From: Orientia tsutsugamushi
GTDB lineage: Bacteria; Pseudomonadota; Alphaproteobacteria; Rickettsiales; Rickettsiaceae
Length of the DNA stretch: 64,000 nt
Reading direction: 5' to 3'
NCBI RefSeq assembly: GCF_900327275.1
Contig: NZ_LS398548.1
Location: 1,426,001-1,490,000, forward strand
Shown: positions 46,841 to 55,689 of the stretch, piece by piece
Layout: each line of letters begins with the position of its first letter
Position numbering within the stretch: position 1 is the first letter of the stretch
Translations under genes and position numbers: made by a program
The notes under the pieces: model-generated
Told to the model about the DNA's origin: nothing
What the model saw: only the letters and a program-made list of their open reading frames with translations
The model's database searches: none

Positions 46841-47137
46841 CTAAGAAACTCCACTATCATAGTTCATCCACCATTGATCTTCAGCATTTACTATTTCTGC
46901 AGTATCTTTTTTTGAAACAGGTAAAAGATAATCTTCAGGTCCATTTTCCCATGCTTCAATATCTTCTTTAAAAAGAGGCTTATCAAATAAAGCTAGGTGC
47001 GCACCTTGGGCAAAATACACTAATTTTTGCAGTTTCAATTGAGTTATTACGTCTCCTGCTGCTCTATCAACCAATACCAGAAAATAGCTAGCAACATCAA
47101 AACAACTCAATAACTCACCCTTTTGTTGTATAGTCAT
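46841..47137 (-). CDS. Truncated Panacea (SocA-like antitoxin) domain protein
   Basis: 98 residues. The N-terminus FDVASYFLVLVDRAAGDVIT, then LKLQKLVYFAQGAHLALFDK and WENGP, is the Panacea/SocA antitoxin-type domain (DUF4065). Homologues are about 150 residues. Here the family match stops after WENGP, and the last ~30 residues (ending WWMNYDSGVS) look unrelated, so this is probably a fusion or truncation. It stops two bases before traF. No toxin gene is next to it. Panacea domains act as chaperone-like antitoxins elsewhere; activity here is doubtful. Confidence 0.65.
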   Translation of the reverse strand: MTIQQKGELLSCFDVASYFLVLVDRAAGDVITQLKLQKLVYFAQGAHLALFDKPLFKEDIEAWENGPEDYLLPVSKKDTAEIVNAEDQWWMNYDSGVS

Positions 47138-47247
47138 GATTTTATTATTATATCTTATGACTATTTTATAACAATTTATATCACAAATAAATCATGATAA
47201 TGCCTTATAATACCTGCTTATTACAGATCTTGTGTTAAAAATCAAGA

Positions 47248-48657
47248 TTACTTTTTAATACCTGCAATTTCTTGTTTGAGAATATTTATTAACTGGTATG
47301 CTTTCACATTATTAGTATCATATTTAATAGCTAGATTACAACTTTCTATTGCTTCTTGAAATTGTCCTAATTCAGCTAAACAAACTCCTTTATAAAAATA
47401 AGCTTCTGAATAATTAGGTTTGTACTTAATAGCTAAATCAAAATTTTTTATTGCTTTTTCTTGATGTTGTCCTAATTTACCTAAACAAACTCCTTTATTG
47501 TAATAAGCATCTTCATGATTAGGTTTATATTTAATAGCTAAATCAAAATTTTTAATTGCTTCTTGATATTGTCCTAATTCAGCTAAAGAAACTCCTTTAT
47601 TATAATAAGCTTCTGCATAATTAAGTTTATACTTAATAGCTAAATCAAAATTTTCTATTGCTTTTTGATATTGTCCTGATTTACATAAACAAACTCCTTT
47701 ATTAACATAAGCTTTTGAATAATTAGGTTTGTACTTAATAGCTAAATCAAAATTTTCTATTGCTTCTTGAAATTGTCCTAATTCATCTAAACAATTTCCT
47801 TTATTATAATAAGCTTCTGCATCATTAGGATTATACTTAATAGCTAAATCAAAATTTTCTATTGCTTTTTGATATTGTCCTGATTCACATAAACAAACTC
47901 CTTTATTAACATAAGCTTTTGAATAATTAGGTTTGTACTTAATAGCTAAATCAAAATTTTCTATTGTTTCTTGAAATTGTCCTAATTTATCTAAACAATT
48001 TCCTTTATTATAATAAGCTTCTGCATGATTAGGATTATACTTAATAGCTAAATCGTAGTTTTCTATTGCTTCTTGAAATTGTCCTAATTCAGCTAAAGAA
48101 ACTCCTTTATTAACATAAGCATTTGCATAATCAGGTTTATACTTAATAGCTAAATCGTAGTTTTCTATTGCTTCTTGATGTTGTCCTAATTTACCTAAAC
48201 AAACTCCTTTATTATAATAAGCATCTGCATAATCAGGTTTATACTTAATAGCTAAATCGTAGTTTTCTATTGCTTCTTGAAATTGTCCTAATTCATATAA
48301 ACAAACTCCTTTATTACAATAAGCATTTGCATGATTAGGTTTATACTTAATAGCTAAATCGTAGTTTTCTATTTCTTCTTGATGTTGTCCTAATTTATCT
48401 AAACAAACTCCTTTATTATAATAAGCATTTGCATGATTAGGATTATACTTAATAGCTAAATCAAAATTTTTCATTGCTTCTTGATATTTGTTTAACTCAA
48501 GAAATGAAATTCCAACATAAAAATGTTTTTCTGCTAATATAGCTTTATCCTGAATTAATTTCTGTTTTACAGGTTGATTGTTGTTTCGTTTTGCTGCAAT
48601 GGTTGTATTTAACAGTGTTAATAATAAAACAGCTGTTATATATTTTACAAATTTCAT
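47248..48657 (-). CDS. Exported TPR-repeat protein, 12 highly similar repeats
   Basis: 469 residues with a signal peptide (MKFVKYITAVLLLTLLNTTI, cleavage near AAK) and twelve 34-residue TPRs that are very alike at protein and DNA level (AEAYYNKGVCLDELGQFQEA, then IENFDLAIKYKPN), plus a degenerate thirteenth. The eleventh has an extra Lys (HQEKAIKNF). The low divergence suggests recent expansion or conversion. It is inserted between traN and the Panacea-traF segment of the transfer operon. Confidence 0.9.
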   Translation of the reverse strand: MKFVKYITAVLLLTLLNTTIAAKRNNNQPVKQKLIQDKAILAEKHFYVGISFLELNKYQEAMKNFDLAIKYNPNHANAYYNKGVCLDKLGQHQEEIENYDLAIKYKPNHANAYCNKGVCLYELGQFQEAIENYDLAIKYKPDYADAYYNKGVCLGKLGQHQEAIENYDLAIKYKPDYANAYVNKGVSLAELGQFQEAIENYDLAIKYNPNHAEAYYNKGNCLDKLGQFQETIENFDLAIKYKPNYSKAYVNKGVCLCESGQYQKAIENFDLAIKYNPNDAEAYYNKGNCLDELGQFQEAIENFDLAIKYKPNYSKAYVNKGVCLCKSGQYQKAIENFDLAIKYKLNYAEAYYNKGVSLAELGQYQEAIKNFDLAIKYKPNHEDAYYNKGVCLGKLGQHQEKAIKNFDLAIKYKPNYSEAYFYKGVCLAELGQFQEAIESCNLAIKYDTNNVKAYQLINILKQEIAGIKK

Positions 48658-48910
48658 ATGATTATTAATTACCCTTTAAATTTTTGATTAGCTACTGAAC
48701 ACCAAATAATTACTGAATTAGAGGTATTGTAATTATTCTTTCTTTTATATTTTTTTCAGTCTCATTAATAATACTATCAGAAATTCTATTAATATTCTTT
48801 ATTTTTTTTTTATTATTACAACCGGTTATAACAAATTATGTTGCATTAAATACGTGTGATTTTTATAGGTAAAGTCATTAATATAAAGTCTATAGGGATT
48901 AGAGGTAGTA
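48658..48910. other. Spacer between traN and the TPR gene
   Basis: About 250 bp resembling the region upstream of the TPR gene at 29189-30391 (see 30490-30650). A short minus-strand frame (GCNNKKKIKNINRISDS) is open in parts but is not convincing as a gene. Confidence 0.35.
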
Positions 48911-50602
48911 TTAATGACGACTTTGTTGCATACGATGAACTTTATCTTTGATTCCTGCAATAATGTCTTTGTTCATGCTGTTTTGAGCCTTAGTGAGTAT
49001 ATCACCAAATAGTTCATCCATATTGATTTTAGTGAAATCAACTTTTTGTAATTCCTCAACAGTAAGGCCTCTACAATTTGGACATTCAGGTGTTCCAAAG
49101 TCTATTTTTAGCTGTTTTCTTGCTTCTTCCTGAAAAATTCTAGCAAGTTTTGACTGAAAGCAGCAATAAGTAGACTTTCTAGCTAAGCAAATACCTAATA
49201 TCGGAATTCTTGAAGAACAGTATGTTCCAATATAGTAGCAGTAACCTTTTTTTCTATATAGAGCTAATTCTTGTTCCTTAGATTTGCATTGCGATAAGCC
49301 TATATCACGCCCCCAGCCAGTCATTGAAGAGCAGCAATTCAAAAAACTAAATACATCTTTTTTGCATTTGCGATGTTTACCTGAAAATACAGAAACGGGA
49401 TTTGTTTTAATGTCTTTGCTCATCTGATTTAGCATAGCTAGATGAGCTACTTTAGCTATATCCCTGTTTGGTATAATAGTTGGAGTATTGCAATTGCCTC
49501 CTAAACAAAAGATTGAGTTATTACGCAATGATGAGTGTAGCATTGTTTGCTTCTCAGTTGAACAGCTGTAATCGTGCTGCCATAGTAAACAAATATTTGC
49601 TACTGATTTTTGGCAAGTGCTGTTTTTTAATTCGCAATTTTGAATTTTAAGGTGTTTGCAACCATCTTTTGGATCGCTAGTACAAGAAAAAACAATCTTT
49701 TGTTTCCAATATGGACGATTGACTTTAAACTTGTCAAAAAATACTCTATCACCACCATCATAGTTGATTCTATTGACCTCATAGCATTCGTTACTTTCTG
49801 TTAATTGCTCAAGTTCAGGGTTTAAAACTTTCCAATATTCTGCTACTTCCCTTAGTTCTTGAGTCTTATCTCTGTAGTCATAGTGAAGTATACATATTTT
49901 TTCATTTACTTCTAATAAAAAATTTCTACCAATATTGTGTATAGATGCACCAAGCCTATTAGCAATAGCCCATTTCATTTGTTTTACAATTGCTTCGGGA
50001 TCATCTGCTAGGCAGTATATTTGCGCATCTAATTCATCATCATAGACATCGCTACGACTATTAAGCCAATTACTATGATTCTCCTTTATTTCTTCTGTTG
50101 CAAATTCCATTTGCCGGCTTTGCCATGGAAGCCATACATTCTCTAATTTGCACTCAACGTTTAATTCTCGAATAAGTTCAATATTGAACTTACTGCCTTC
50201 AGTACAACTTTGAATGATTTCAGTATTAGTTGTACTTGTCTGAGTTACGAAATTACTGCTATCAAGGGCACTTAAAGGATCAGATTCAATTCTCATTGAA
50301 TTAGCTATCATATAATTTTGATCGTTGATATTATGTTGAGTTAAGGCATTGTTTTTACTGTTTTCAGCTTGAAATAACATTGCTCCACTTTCTGTACCAA
50401 GCTGATTACGGCCATGGTAGGTTAAATCCTCATCATTATTAGGATAATTAACATTACTACCTTGATGAAATAATTCTTGTGTATTTGAAGAATTTCCAAG
50501 ATTTACATTATAGTTGCTAGCTTCATTATAACTGCTTTGCATTGAAGCTAAACAACAATTGATGTTCAATATTATCAAAACTAGTACTATAAGTTGCTTC
50601 AT
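48911..50602 (-). CDS. traN: Mating-pair stabilisation protein TraN (F type)
   Basis: 563-residue Cys-rich outer-membrane protein that stabilises contact with the recipient. A signal peptide (about 1-19) is followed by a variable Asn/Ser-rich region and then a Cys-rich core (CKHLKIQNCELKNSTC, CCSSMTGWGRDIGLSQCK, GTYCSSRIPILGICLARKS) typical of TraN. The start overlaps the trbC stop by four bases. Confidence 0.9.
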   Translation of the reverse strand: MKQLIVLVLIILNINCCLASMQSSYNEASNYNVNLGNSSNTQELFHQGSNVNYPNNDEDLTYHGRNQLGTESGAMLFQAENSKNNALTQHNINDQNYMIANSMRIESDPLSALDSSNFVTQTSTTNTEIIQSCTEGSKFNIELIRELNVECKLENVWLPWQSRQMEFATEEIKENHSNWLNSRSDVYDDELDAQIYCLADDPEAIVKQMKWAIANRLGASIHNIGRNFLLEVNEKICILHYDYRDKTQELREVAEYWKVLNPELEQLTESNECYEVNRINYDGGDRVFFDKFKVNRPYWKQKIVFSCTSDPKDGCKHLKIQNCELKNSTCQKSVANICLLWQHDYSCSTEKQTMLHSSLRNNSIFCLGGNCNTPTIIPNRDIAKVAHLAMLNQMSKDIKTNPVSVFSGKHRKCKKDVFSFLNCCSSMTGWGRDIGLSQCKSKEQELALYRKKGYCYYIGTYCSSRIPILGICLARKSTYCCFQSKLARIFQEEARKQLKIDFGTPECPNCRGLTVEELQKVDFTKINMDELFGDILTKAQNSMNKDIIAGIKDKVHRMQQSRH

Positions 50603-50982
50603 GGAGTATTCTCATTCATAATTTCTAATGCTGTTGCTAAAGGAATATGGCCAGTTAATTTCTTGGTTAATCCTCTTTTTTCATCATCTATTACTATCAC
50701 TGGTACAACATCAACCTTATATTTCTCAAACAAGCTAGGATCTATATCGAAGCTAATATCAAGCTCCATAGTTTTATTCTTTGTTTGTGTAAATGAGTTA
50801 TTAATTAACCCACGCATAACTAATTGAGCTCCGACCTTTTGAGACTCAGCAAAATAGCTTTTTAAAGCCTCATCACTCATTGAAAATGAGACAAAAATAA
50901 AAGTTTTTTGCTTGTCCAAAAAAAAAGCATTAGCATTATTAACAAATAATAAAACCATCAACATCATTACTCGTATAACCAT
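50599..50982 (-). CDS. trbC: Conjugative pilus assembly protein TrbC (F type)
   Basis: 127-residue periplasmic protein of the F-type TrbC family, with a signal peptide (VMMLMVLLFVNNANA) and the family segment FIFVSFSMSDEALKSYFAES, then GAQLVMRGLINNSF and a thioredoxin-like VDVVPVIVID. I chose ATG 50982 because GGAGAGG lies right before it. A longer frame would need TTG at 50994. It overlaps traN by four bases. Confidence 0.88.
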   Translation of the reverse strand: MVIRVMMLMVLLFVNNANAFFLDKQKTFIFVSFSMSDEALKSYFAESQKVGAQLVMRGLINNSFTQTKNKTMELDISFDIDPSLFEKYKVDVVPVIVIDDEKRGLTKKLTGHIPLATALEIMNENTP

Positions 50983-51004
50983 ATTCCTCTCCAAGCTTTA
51001 TAAA

Positions 51005-51982
51005 TCAAAGCAAACAACAATCTCTTTTTCGCCAAATCAAGTAACCAAAATCTTCACCATTAACTGGAAATTCTCTACCAGCTTGCCATATAGCTTCTGT
51101 TTGACCTATGCTCTTGCAGGATTTTGTTTCTGGAATTGGATAAGTCATTTGTAGTCGATACTGACTTTTCTTGATAATAGGCATTGGATACTTACCACAT
51201 AGGCCTTTATAACCATAATATCCCCATAACATCAGTTGCCTATGCATTTTAGCCATAAACTTACTTACCATTAATACAGATGTTCCAACTCCACCATTAT
51301 GCGCTGCAGCTGTTCCAGTGAAAGGGTAAAGCATTCCTTGACATCCAGCACACCAAAAAGCATAATCGCTTGCTAATAAACCAGCGCTACAACTGATGCA
51401 ATCAGCTATACATGCTTGATAAGCAGCTACATTTTGAAACAACAACGTTTCTGGATTTAAAATCGCAGATTTTGCATCGTCACTCCATAATGGATCAAAC
51501 TCTGTTAAATATGCTATATCGACTGCAGCCATTTCCAGACAAATAAAATCAAGCAAAATTTCCAGCCAGTAAATCACGGGATAGACATACCAATGAATGT
51601 GGTAAAAAGCACTTCCTTCAGCCTCATCTTTCATGCCTTTTTGAGTAGCAGTTCCAAATGACAAACCTCCAAGACTTACCATACACATTGGTGACTTTGT
51701 AACGTCTACAAGGCGTACTGGCTCCCAAAATCCTACCGGAATACCAGGTATAGGCACTGGAATCCCTGGCTTAGGACAAAGACATATAAGTCTACCAGAA
51801 GCATTAGTATCAGGCATTGAACTACTTACTACCTTAAATCCAGCTATAGTAATTGGAAACAAGCACTTCCAACACACATCTGTTATAGGATTTACAAATC
51901 TTCCAACACATCCAGCAGCTGCATAACAGTTATTAGCTGTTATAGACATTACTATCGCAAACAAAATTACCAGTTCCTTCAC
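51005..51982 (-). CDS. traU: Conjugative pilus assembly protein TraU (F type)
   Basis: 325 residues. A GTG start abuts the stop of the small upstream frame. A signal peptide (about 1-21) precedes the TraU hallmarks GRFVNPITDVCWKCLFPITI, CLCPKPGIPVPIPGIPVGFW and EPVRLVDVTKSPMCMVSLGG. Many conserved Cys residues are present in the second half (ACIADCISCSAG, FWCAGCQG). TraU is a periplasmic factor for DNA transfer and pilus assembly. Full length. Confidence 0.93.
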   Translation of the reverse strand: MKELVILFAIVMSITANNCYAAAGCVGRFVNPITDVCWKCLFPITIAGFKVVSSSMPDTNASGRLICLCPKPGIPVPIPGIPVGFWEPVRLVDVTKSPMCMVSLGGLSFGTATQKGMKDEAEGSAFYHIHWYVYPVIYWLEILLDFICLEMAAVDIAYLTEFDPLWSDDAKSAILNPETLLFQNVAAYQACIADCISCSAGLLASDYAFWCAGCQGMLYPFTGTAAAHNGGVGTSVLMVSKFMAKMHRQLMLWGYYGYKGLCGKYPMPIIKKSQYRLQMTYPIPETKSCKSIGQTEAIWQAGREFPVNGEDFGYLIWRKRDCCLL

Positions 51983-52156
51983 TCACTTTGCTTGCATTGA
52001 TGAAATTTTACGAAGAAGTTTTGGATATCTATTTCCTGGAATTAAATATAAAGTTTCACCACCTGGATTTACTATCTCTTGTATTTCACCTCGTAGCGTA
52101 TTATTAACTATTTTAACTAGATCTTGTTCTAATTGCTGCAATTTCCAACTTTTCAT
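51983..52156 (-). CDS. Small unknown protein between traW and traU
   Basis: A 57-codon frame with ATG at 52156, preceded by AGAAGG at a good distance, whose TGA immediately precedes the traU GTG. It encodes MKSWKLQQLEQDLVKIVNN, then GEIQEIVNPGG and a basic end. No signal peptide or membrane span. I do not recognise it, but its spacing, ribosome-binding site and coupling to traU support translation. Confidence 0.55.
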   Translation of the reverse strand: MKSWKLQQLEQDLVKIVNNTLRGEIQEIVNPGGETLYLIPGNRYPKLLRKISSMQAK

Positions 52157-52239
52157 ATAAAACCTTCTTTTAAGTTGAATTTAGTAGTATATTGAGTTAT
52201 ACTATTTACAGCGTACCTCCATCGTACGTTACATGCTTT

Positions 52240-52899
52240 TCATAGGGTACTTACTTCGCTAATTTTAAGCACAGTGTTTTCTTGCTCTATTATGGCTGGC
52301 ACAGCTTGTATTTTAAACTTCATACTCAAAAAACCCAATTGATCGAAGAATACGTGCCGGCCTAATAGATTGCTAAGTTCAATAGGATTTCCATTAACTA
52401 ACACTATCTTTCCTGGTCTTGATTTTGCCCAAGCGACCTGATCTTCATCATCTCCATCAATTAATATTAGTGGCTCACCCCAATGTATCATCTCCAAAGG
52501 ATTTATTTTAGTTCCTCCCTTTACTATTATTATACCATTTTTTGTCTTAATGTCATCCTTTTGAACATAGGTAGAATCATATATTCGCGTTTTATTTTCA
52601 GTAGCTTTACTCAAATTTTTTACTGGAACTGGTCTCATGATTTTTTGCCTAACTTTTTCCTGAAATTCAAGCTGCATTTGATTCAACAAACCACTTTTTG
52701 ATGCAGCATTAAGTTTAGCCATAATCACCTCCAGTAATGATTCCTCAATGATTGGAAAAACATGCCCTCTAGTTCCATAATCCTTAATCTCAACACCTAT
52801 ATCAGCATTTAATAAATTGGCCCTTATATCGCTTACTTGATAAGCAACAGCGAATAAAGCAAAGAGTGTGCCTATACCAATTACTACTCCTTGCTTCAT
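52240..52899 (-). CDS. traW: Conjugative pilus assembly protein TraW (F type)
   Basis: 219 residues. An N-terminal hydrophobic export segment is followed by the TraW-typical DYGTRGHVFPIIEESLLEVI. The C-terminal half includes ILIDGDDEDQVAWAKS and KIVLVNGNPIEL with a FFDQLGFLSMKFKIQAVPAI segment. TraW is a periplasmic assembly factor related to TrbC. The start overlaps the traC stop by four bases. Confidence 0.9.
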   Translation of the reverse strand: MKQGVVIGIGTLFALFAVAYQVSDIRANLLNADIGVEIKDYGTRGHVFPIIEESLLEVIMAKLNAASKSGLLNQMQLEFQEKVRQKIMRPVPVKNLSKATENKTRIYDSTYVQKDDIKTKNGIIIVKGGTKINPLEMIHWGEPLILIDGDDEDQVAWAKSRPGKIVLVNGNPIELSNLLGRHVFFDQLGFLSMKFKIQAVPAIIEQENTVLKISEVSTL

Positions 52900-55388
52900 G
52901 GAATTATTTTCCGCTCTCTTATCACATAATTAATTGCCTCACTGACATTCATACCTTTAGCCATGTGATCTTCTATTGCTTGATAATCTCTAGCATTCGT
53001 CGAAGTTAACAGCAGAGTAAATGGATCAATCATTAATCTGCCTACAACACCTGAAACATTAGGGCTGTAAATAGCTATTTCACTATAATACGGAGGATTT
53101 GAATGTACAGATTGCAGTAAATTTAGCTTCCAATCCTCATCAACAAAGCCTGCAAGCTTAGGATTAGCTCGCATTGCCTTAAATGATTCAGAATTTTGCT
53201 TTAAGATTATCTTATGTGATGAATTCTCAAATGCTTTTTCAGACGCAGAACCCTCTTGACGAAAGTAATCCGTGAGTTGCTGAGTTGCTAAAGCAATCGA
53301 TCCATTATATTTTCGAGCTATTCGACCTGCTTCTTCAATAAACTCTCCTGAACGCTTTCCAGCTAATAGCTTCCAAGCTTCATCTATCATAATTAAAAAT
53401 GGTCTACTTCTATCTCCCTTAACCATTGTTTGATTAATATGAACAATCATAATCTGTACAATCACAGCTAATAGCTCTGGTACAGAGCGTAGATGATCAG
53501 TTTCAATTACCACAATATCAGAGTTTAGAGATAATTGCGCCTTACCGCTAAAAAATCTTCCATGTTGACCATCTTTAGTAAAAGGAAAGAGCATATTTCC
53601 AAGCTCTTTAGCATATGATTCTTCTCTATTTGATAACCAGTCTGCAATATCGGTAATTTCAGCTTTAGCTCCCTTATTTTGCCAGACTGATATCAAAGCT
53701 CTCTGCAACATCGGTTGTTGCAAATCACTTGTTCCATACTGTGGAGCTGCCATAGTAGCTAAAATAGATGGAAAGTTAGATAAAAAGTCTGATCTAGCCT
53801 CTATAGACTTTGCACTGTCATCCTCTGGCACCTCTGAAAATGGATTAATTGATACAGGATTTTTCATGTCAAATTCTATGTATCTACCGCCTAGAATCAA
53901 GCATGTACGCTTAAATGATCTTCCATAATCAAGAACAAAAACTTTACCACCAACTCCTAGAACCGATAGCATTAATTCTTGCATAAAAACGGATTTTCCA
54001 GAGCCTGGAACTCCAGCTATACAAAGGTTAAAGTTCTCATTTGGAGCTACTCCATGCTTATTTAATGCAGGTAATAAAGCTCCACCAAAAGGTGACCAAT
54101 ACATTATTTGACCTCGTCTGCCAGCTAGTAACATACCTGGAGAACTTAAATCACCTTTCCATTCACCAATGATTGGTAATAATACTTTGCTCTCTACAGA
54201 AACAGTTTTTATGCCTCGACCTAAGCTAGAAAGCGCTACTCCAACTCCTGATGTTTTATTTTGACCCAATACACCTTTTGGGCCTTGTTCAACTAATTGC
54301 ATTGGTAGGGCAGCTAGTAACACAGCTACATGATCATATTTACATGGAACAAAATACCATCCACTGCGTCTTAACATCGAACAAAAGGCTGATGCAGATT
54401 GCTTAGCCTTTTTTGTTTTATCAAACATAATAACGTTGAAGTGAATATTAACTACTCTATCACCACTCTGCAGAGCAGCCACTACACCGGCTAAATCAGC
54501 AGCTTCTTGTTGTATATCAGGAAAAAATTTACTCATTCCTGCATTAATATTTCTTTCTAGCGCTTCTCTTTTAGTTATGGCTGCAGTCCTTTCCATCGCT
54601 TGATTTGGTAAAATTTGCAGACCAAAATGAATCAGGAAATTTGATTTTATATATTCATCACGACGCATTTCATTGCCTAAAAACAGATCCATGGCAGATA
54701 ATTTCCATTCTGCAGGTCTTTTGCGAGCTTCTAGGCTGATAAATATTTGATCATCATTTACATTTATACAATCATCATTCTCAAATAACGAGAAATCTCC
54801 ACTTAAAATTTGTTCAGACAATATTTCATACTGGTTAATATTTGAATGTTCTTCTTCAGGCCAGCCAAATATTACTCTCAGGAACTTTAATAATTGCTGC
54901 GCATTCACATTTTCAGTGCTTAATCCAATTGACCTAAACGTATCTTTTAAAGCATCTCGTCTGCGAATCATATCATCGATATTTGCATTTAAATTAGGTA
55001 TAGTAACTGAAATTAACAATACTATATCCTTTATAGAACCTACTTTTTGAGCTTGATCACGTAAAAATTCTGTTCTTTTATTTGCTAACTCAATAAATAT
55101 CTCTCCTTTACGATATGACTGCCAGTTGCTTAAAAAATTCTCTATATTATTACTACCAAGCATCAAGACTTGCAGGCTACTTTCAGCAGGTAAATTTTCA
55201 TCGCTTTTCAGAAATTCAGCAATTTCATTTTGAGCAGAAACACTAGCTCCAACTAATGGCCATGCAAGCAATACAAAACCTATTGAACCACGATTAAAGA
55301 ATAGCTGAGTCTCCTCATCATACGATTCATAGACAAAATGTTTAGAAAATCTTTCTCGATCAAAATCCTTATGTATGCTTGCGTTCAC
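52896..55388 (-). CDS. traC: F-type conjugation ATPase TraC (VirB4 family)
   Basis: Cytoplasmic/inner-membrane ATPase powering pilus assembly. The TraC N-terminal domain begins at about FSKHFVYESYDEETQLFF. Walker A is GVPGSGKS (459-466 from this start), Walker B is PFLIMIDEAWKLL, and ALATQQLTDYF is also conserved. I prefer GTG 55388 (VNASIHKDFD), which overlaps traV by 20 bp. An ATG at 55460 would add 24 residues lying entirely within traV and unlike the family. About 830 residues, full length. Confidence 0.9.
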   Translation of the reverse strand: MNASIHKDFDRERFSKHFVYESYDEETQLFFNRGSIGFVLLAWPLVGASVSAQNEIAEFLKSDENLPAESSLQVLMLGSNNIENFLSNWQSYRKGEIFIELANKRTEFLRDQAQKVGSIKDIVLLISVTIPNLNANIDDMIRRRDALKDTFRSIGLSTENVNAQQLLKFLRVIFGWPEEEHSNINQYEILSEQILSGDFSLFENDDCINVNDDQIFISLEARKRPAEWKLSAMDLFLGNEMRRDEYIKSNFLIHFGLQILPNQAMERTAAITKREALERNINAGMSKFFPDIQQEAADLAGVVAALQSGDRVVNIHFNVIMFDKTKKAKQSASAFCSMLRRSGWYFVPCKYDHVAVLLAALPMQLVEQGPKGVLGQNKTSGVGVALSSLGRGIKTVSVESKVLLPIIGEWKGDLSSPGMLLAGRRGQIMYWSPFGGALLPALNKHGVAPNENFNLCIAGVPGSGKSVFMQELMLSVLGVGGKVFVLDYGRSFKRTCLILGGRYIEFDMKNPVSINPFSEVPEDDSAKSIEARSDFLSNFPSILATMAAPQYGTSDLQQPMLQRALISVWQNKGAKAEITDIADWLSNREESYAKELGNMLFPFTKDGQHGRFFSGKAQLSLNSDIVVIETDHLRSVPELLAVIVQIMIVHINQTMVKGDRSRPFLIMIDEAWKLLAGKRSGEFIEEAGRIARKYNGSIALATQQLTDYFRQEGSASEKAFENSSHKIILKQNSESFKAMRANPKLAGFVDEDWKLNLLQSVHSNPPYYSEIAIYSPNVSGVVGRLMIDPFTLLLTSTNARDYQAIEDHMAKGMNVSEAINYVIRERKIIP

Positions 55389-55689
55389 CTTGACTCTGTT
55401 TTGATTTAAATAAATTAATAAGATATTTTTTTGGTTTTTTCTGCGACTTGTTAACAACATCTACGCCTTGAACTGCTTTAGCTTGCCTGTAGCATAGAAT
55501 ACAACGTCTTTTTGATTTAATTTTTGATGTTTCAAGATTATCAATATCAAAAGCGCCTTGAGCAACCATATTCTTTATTTCGTATAAAGACTTACATTTT
55601 AGCCCTTTAGGAATTTTACAATCAAAAGTACTTCTGTAAAAGAAACTGGTTAGGCTCATACAGCACAATAGCAATAATAAAAACTTCAT
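55369..55689 (-). CDS. traV: Conjugative outer-membrane protein TraV (F type)
   Basis: 106 residues. A hydrophobic leader is followed by the TraV signature FDCKIPKGLKCKSLYEIKNM. In F, TraV is a lipoprotein that forms the outer-membrane core with TraK and TraB. The expected lipobox reads LTSF, with Phe where Cys should be. Cys residues earlier in the leader (LLLCC) might replace it. The C-terminal part is short and basic. It shares one base with traB (TAATG). Confidence 0.82.
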   Translation of the reverse strand: MKFLLLLLCCMSLTSFFYRSTFDCKIPKGLKCKSLYEIKNMVAQGAFDIDNLETSKIKSKRRCILCYRQAKAVQGVDVVNKSQKKPKKYLINLFKSKQSQGERKHT

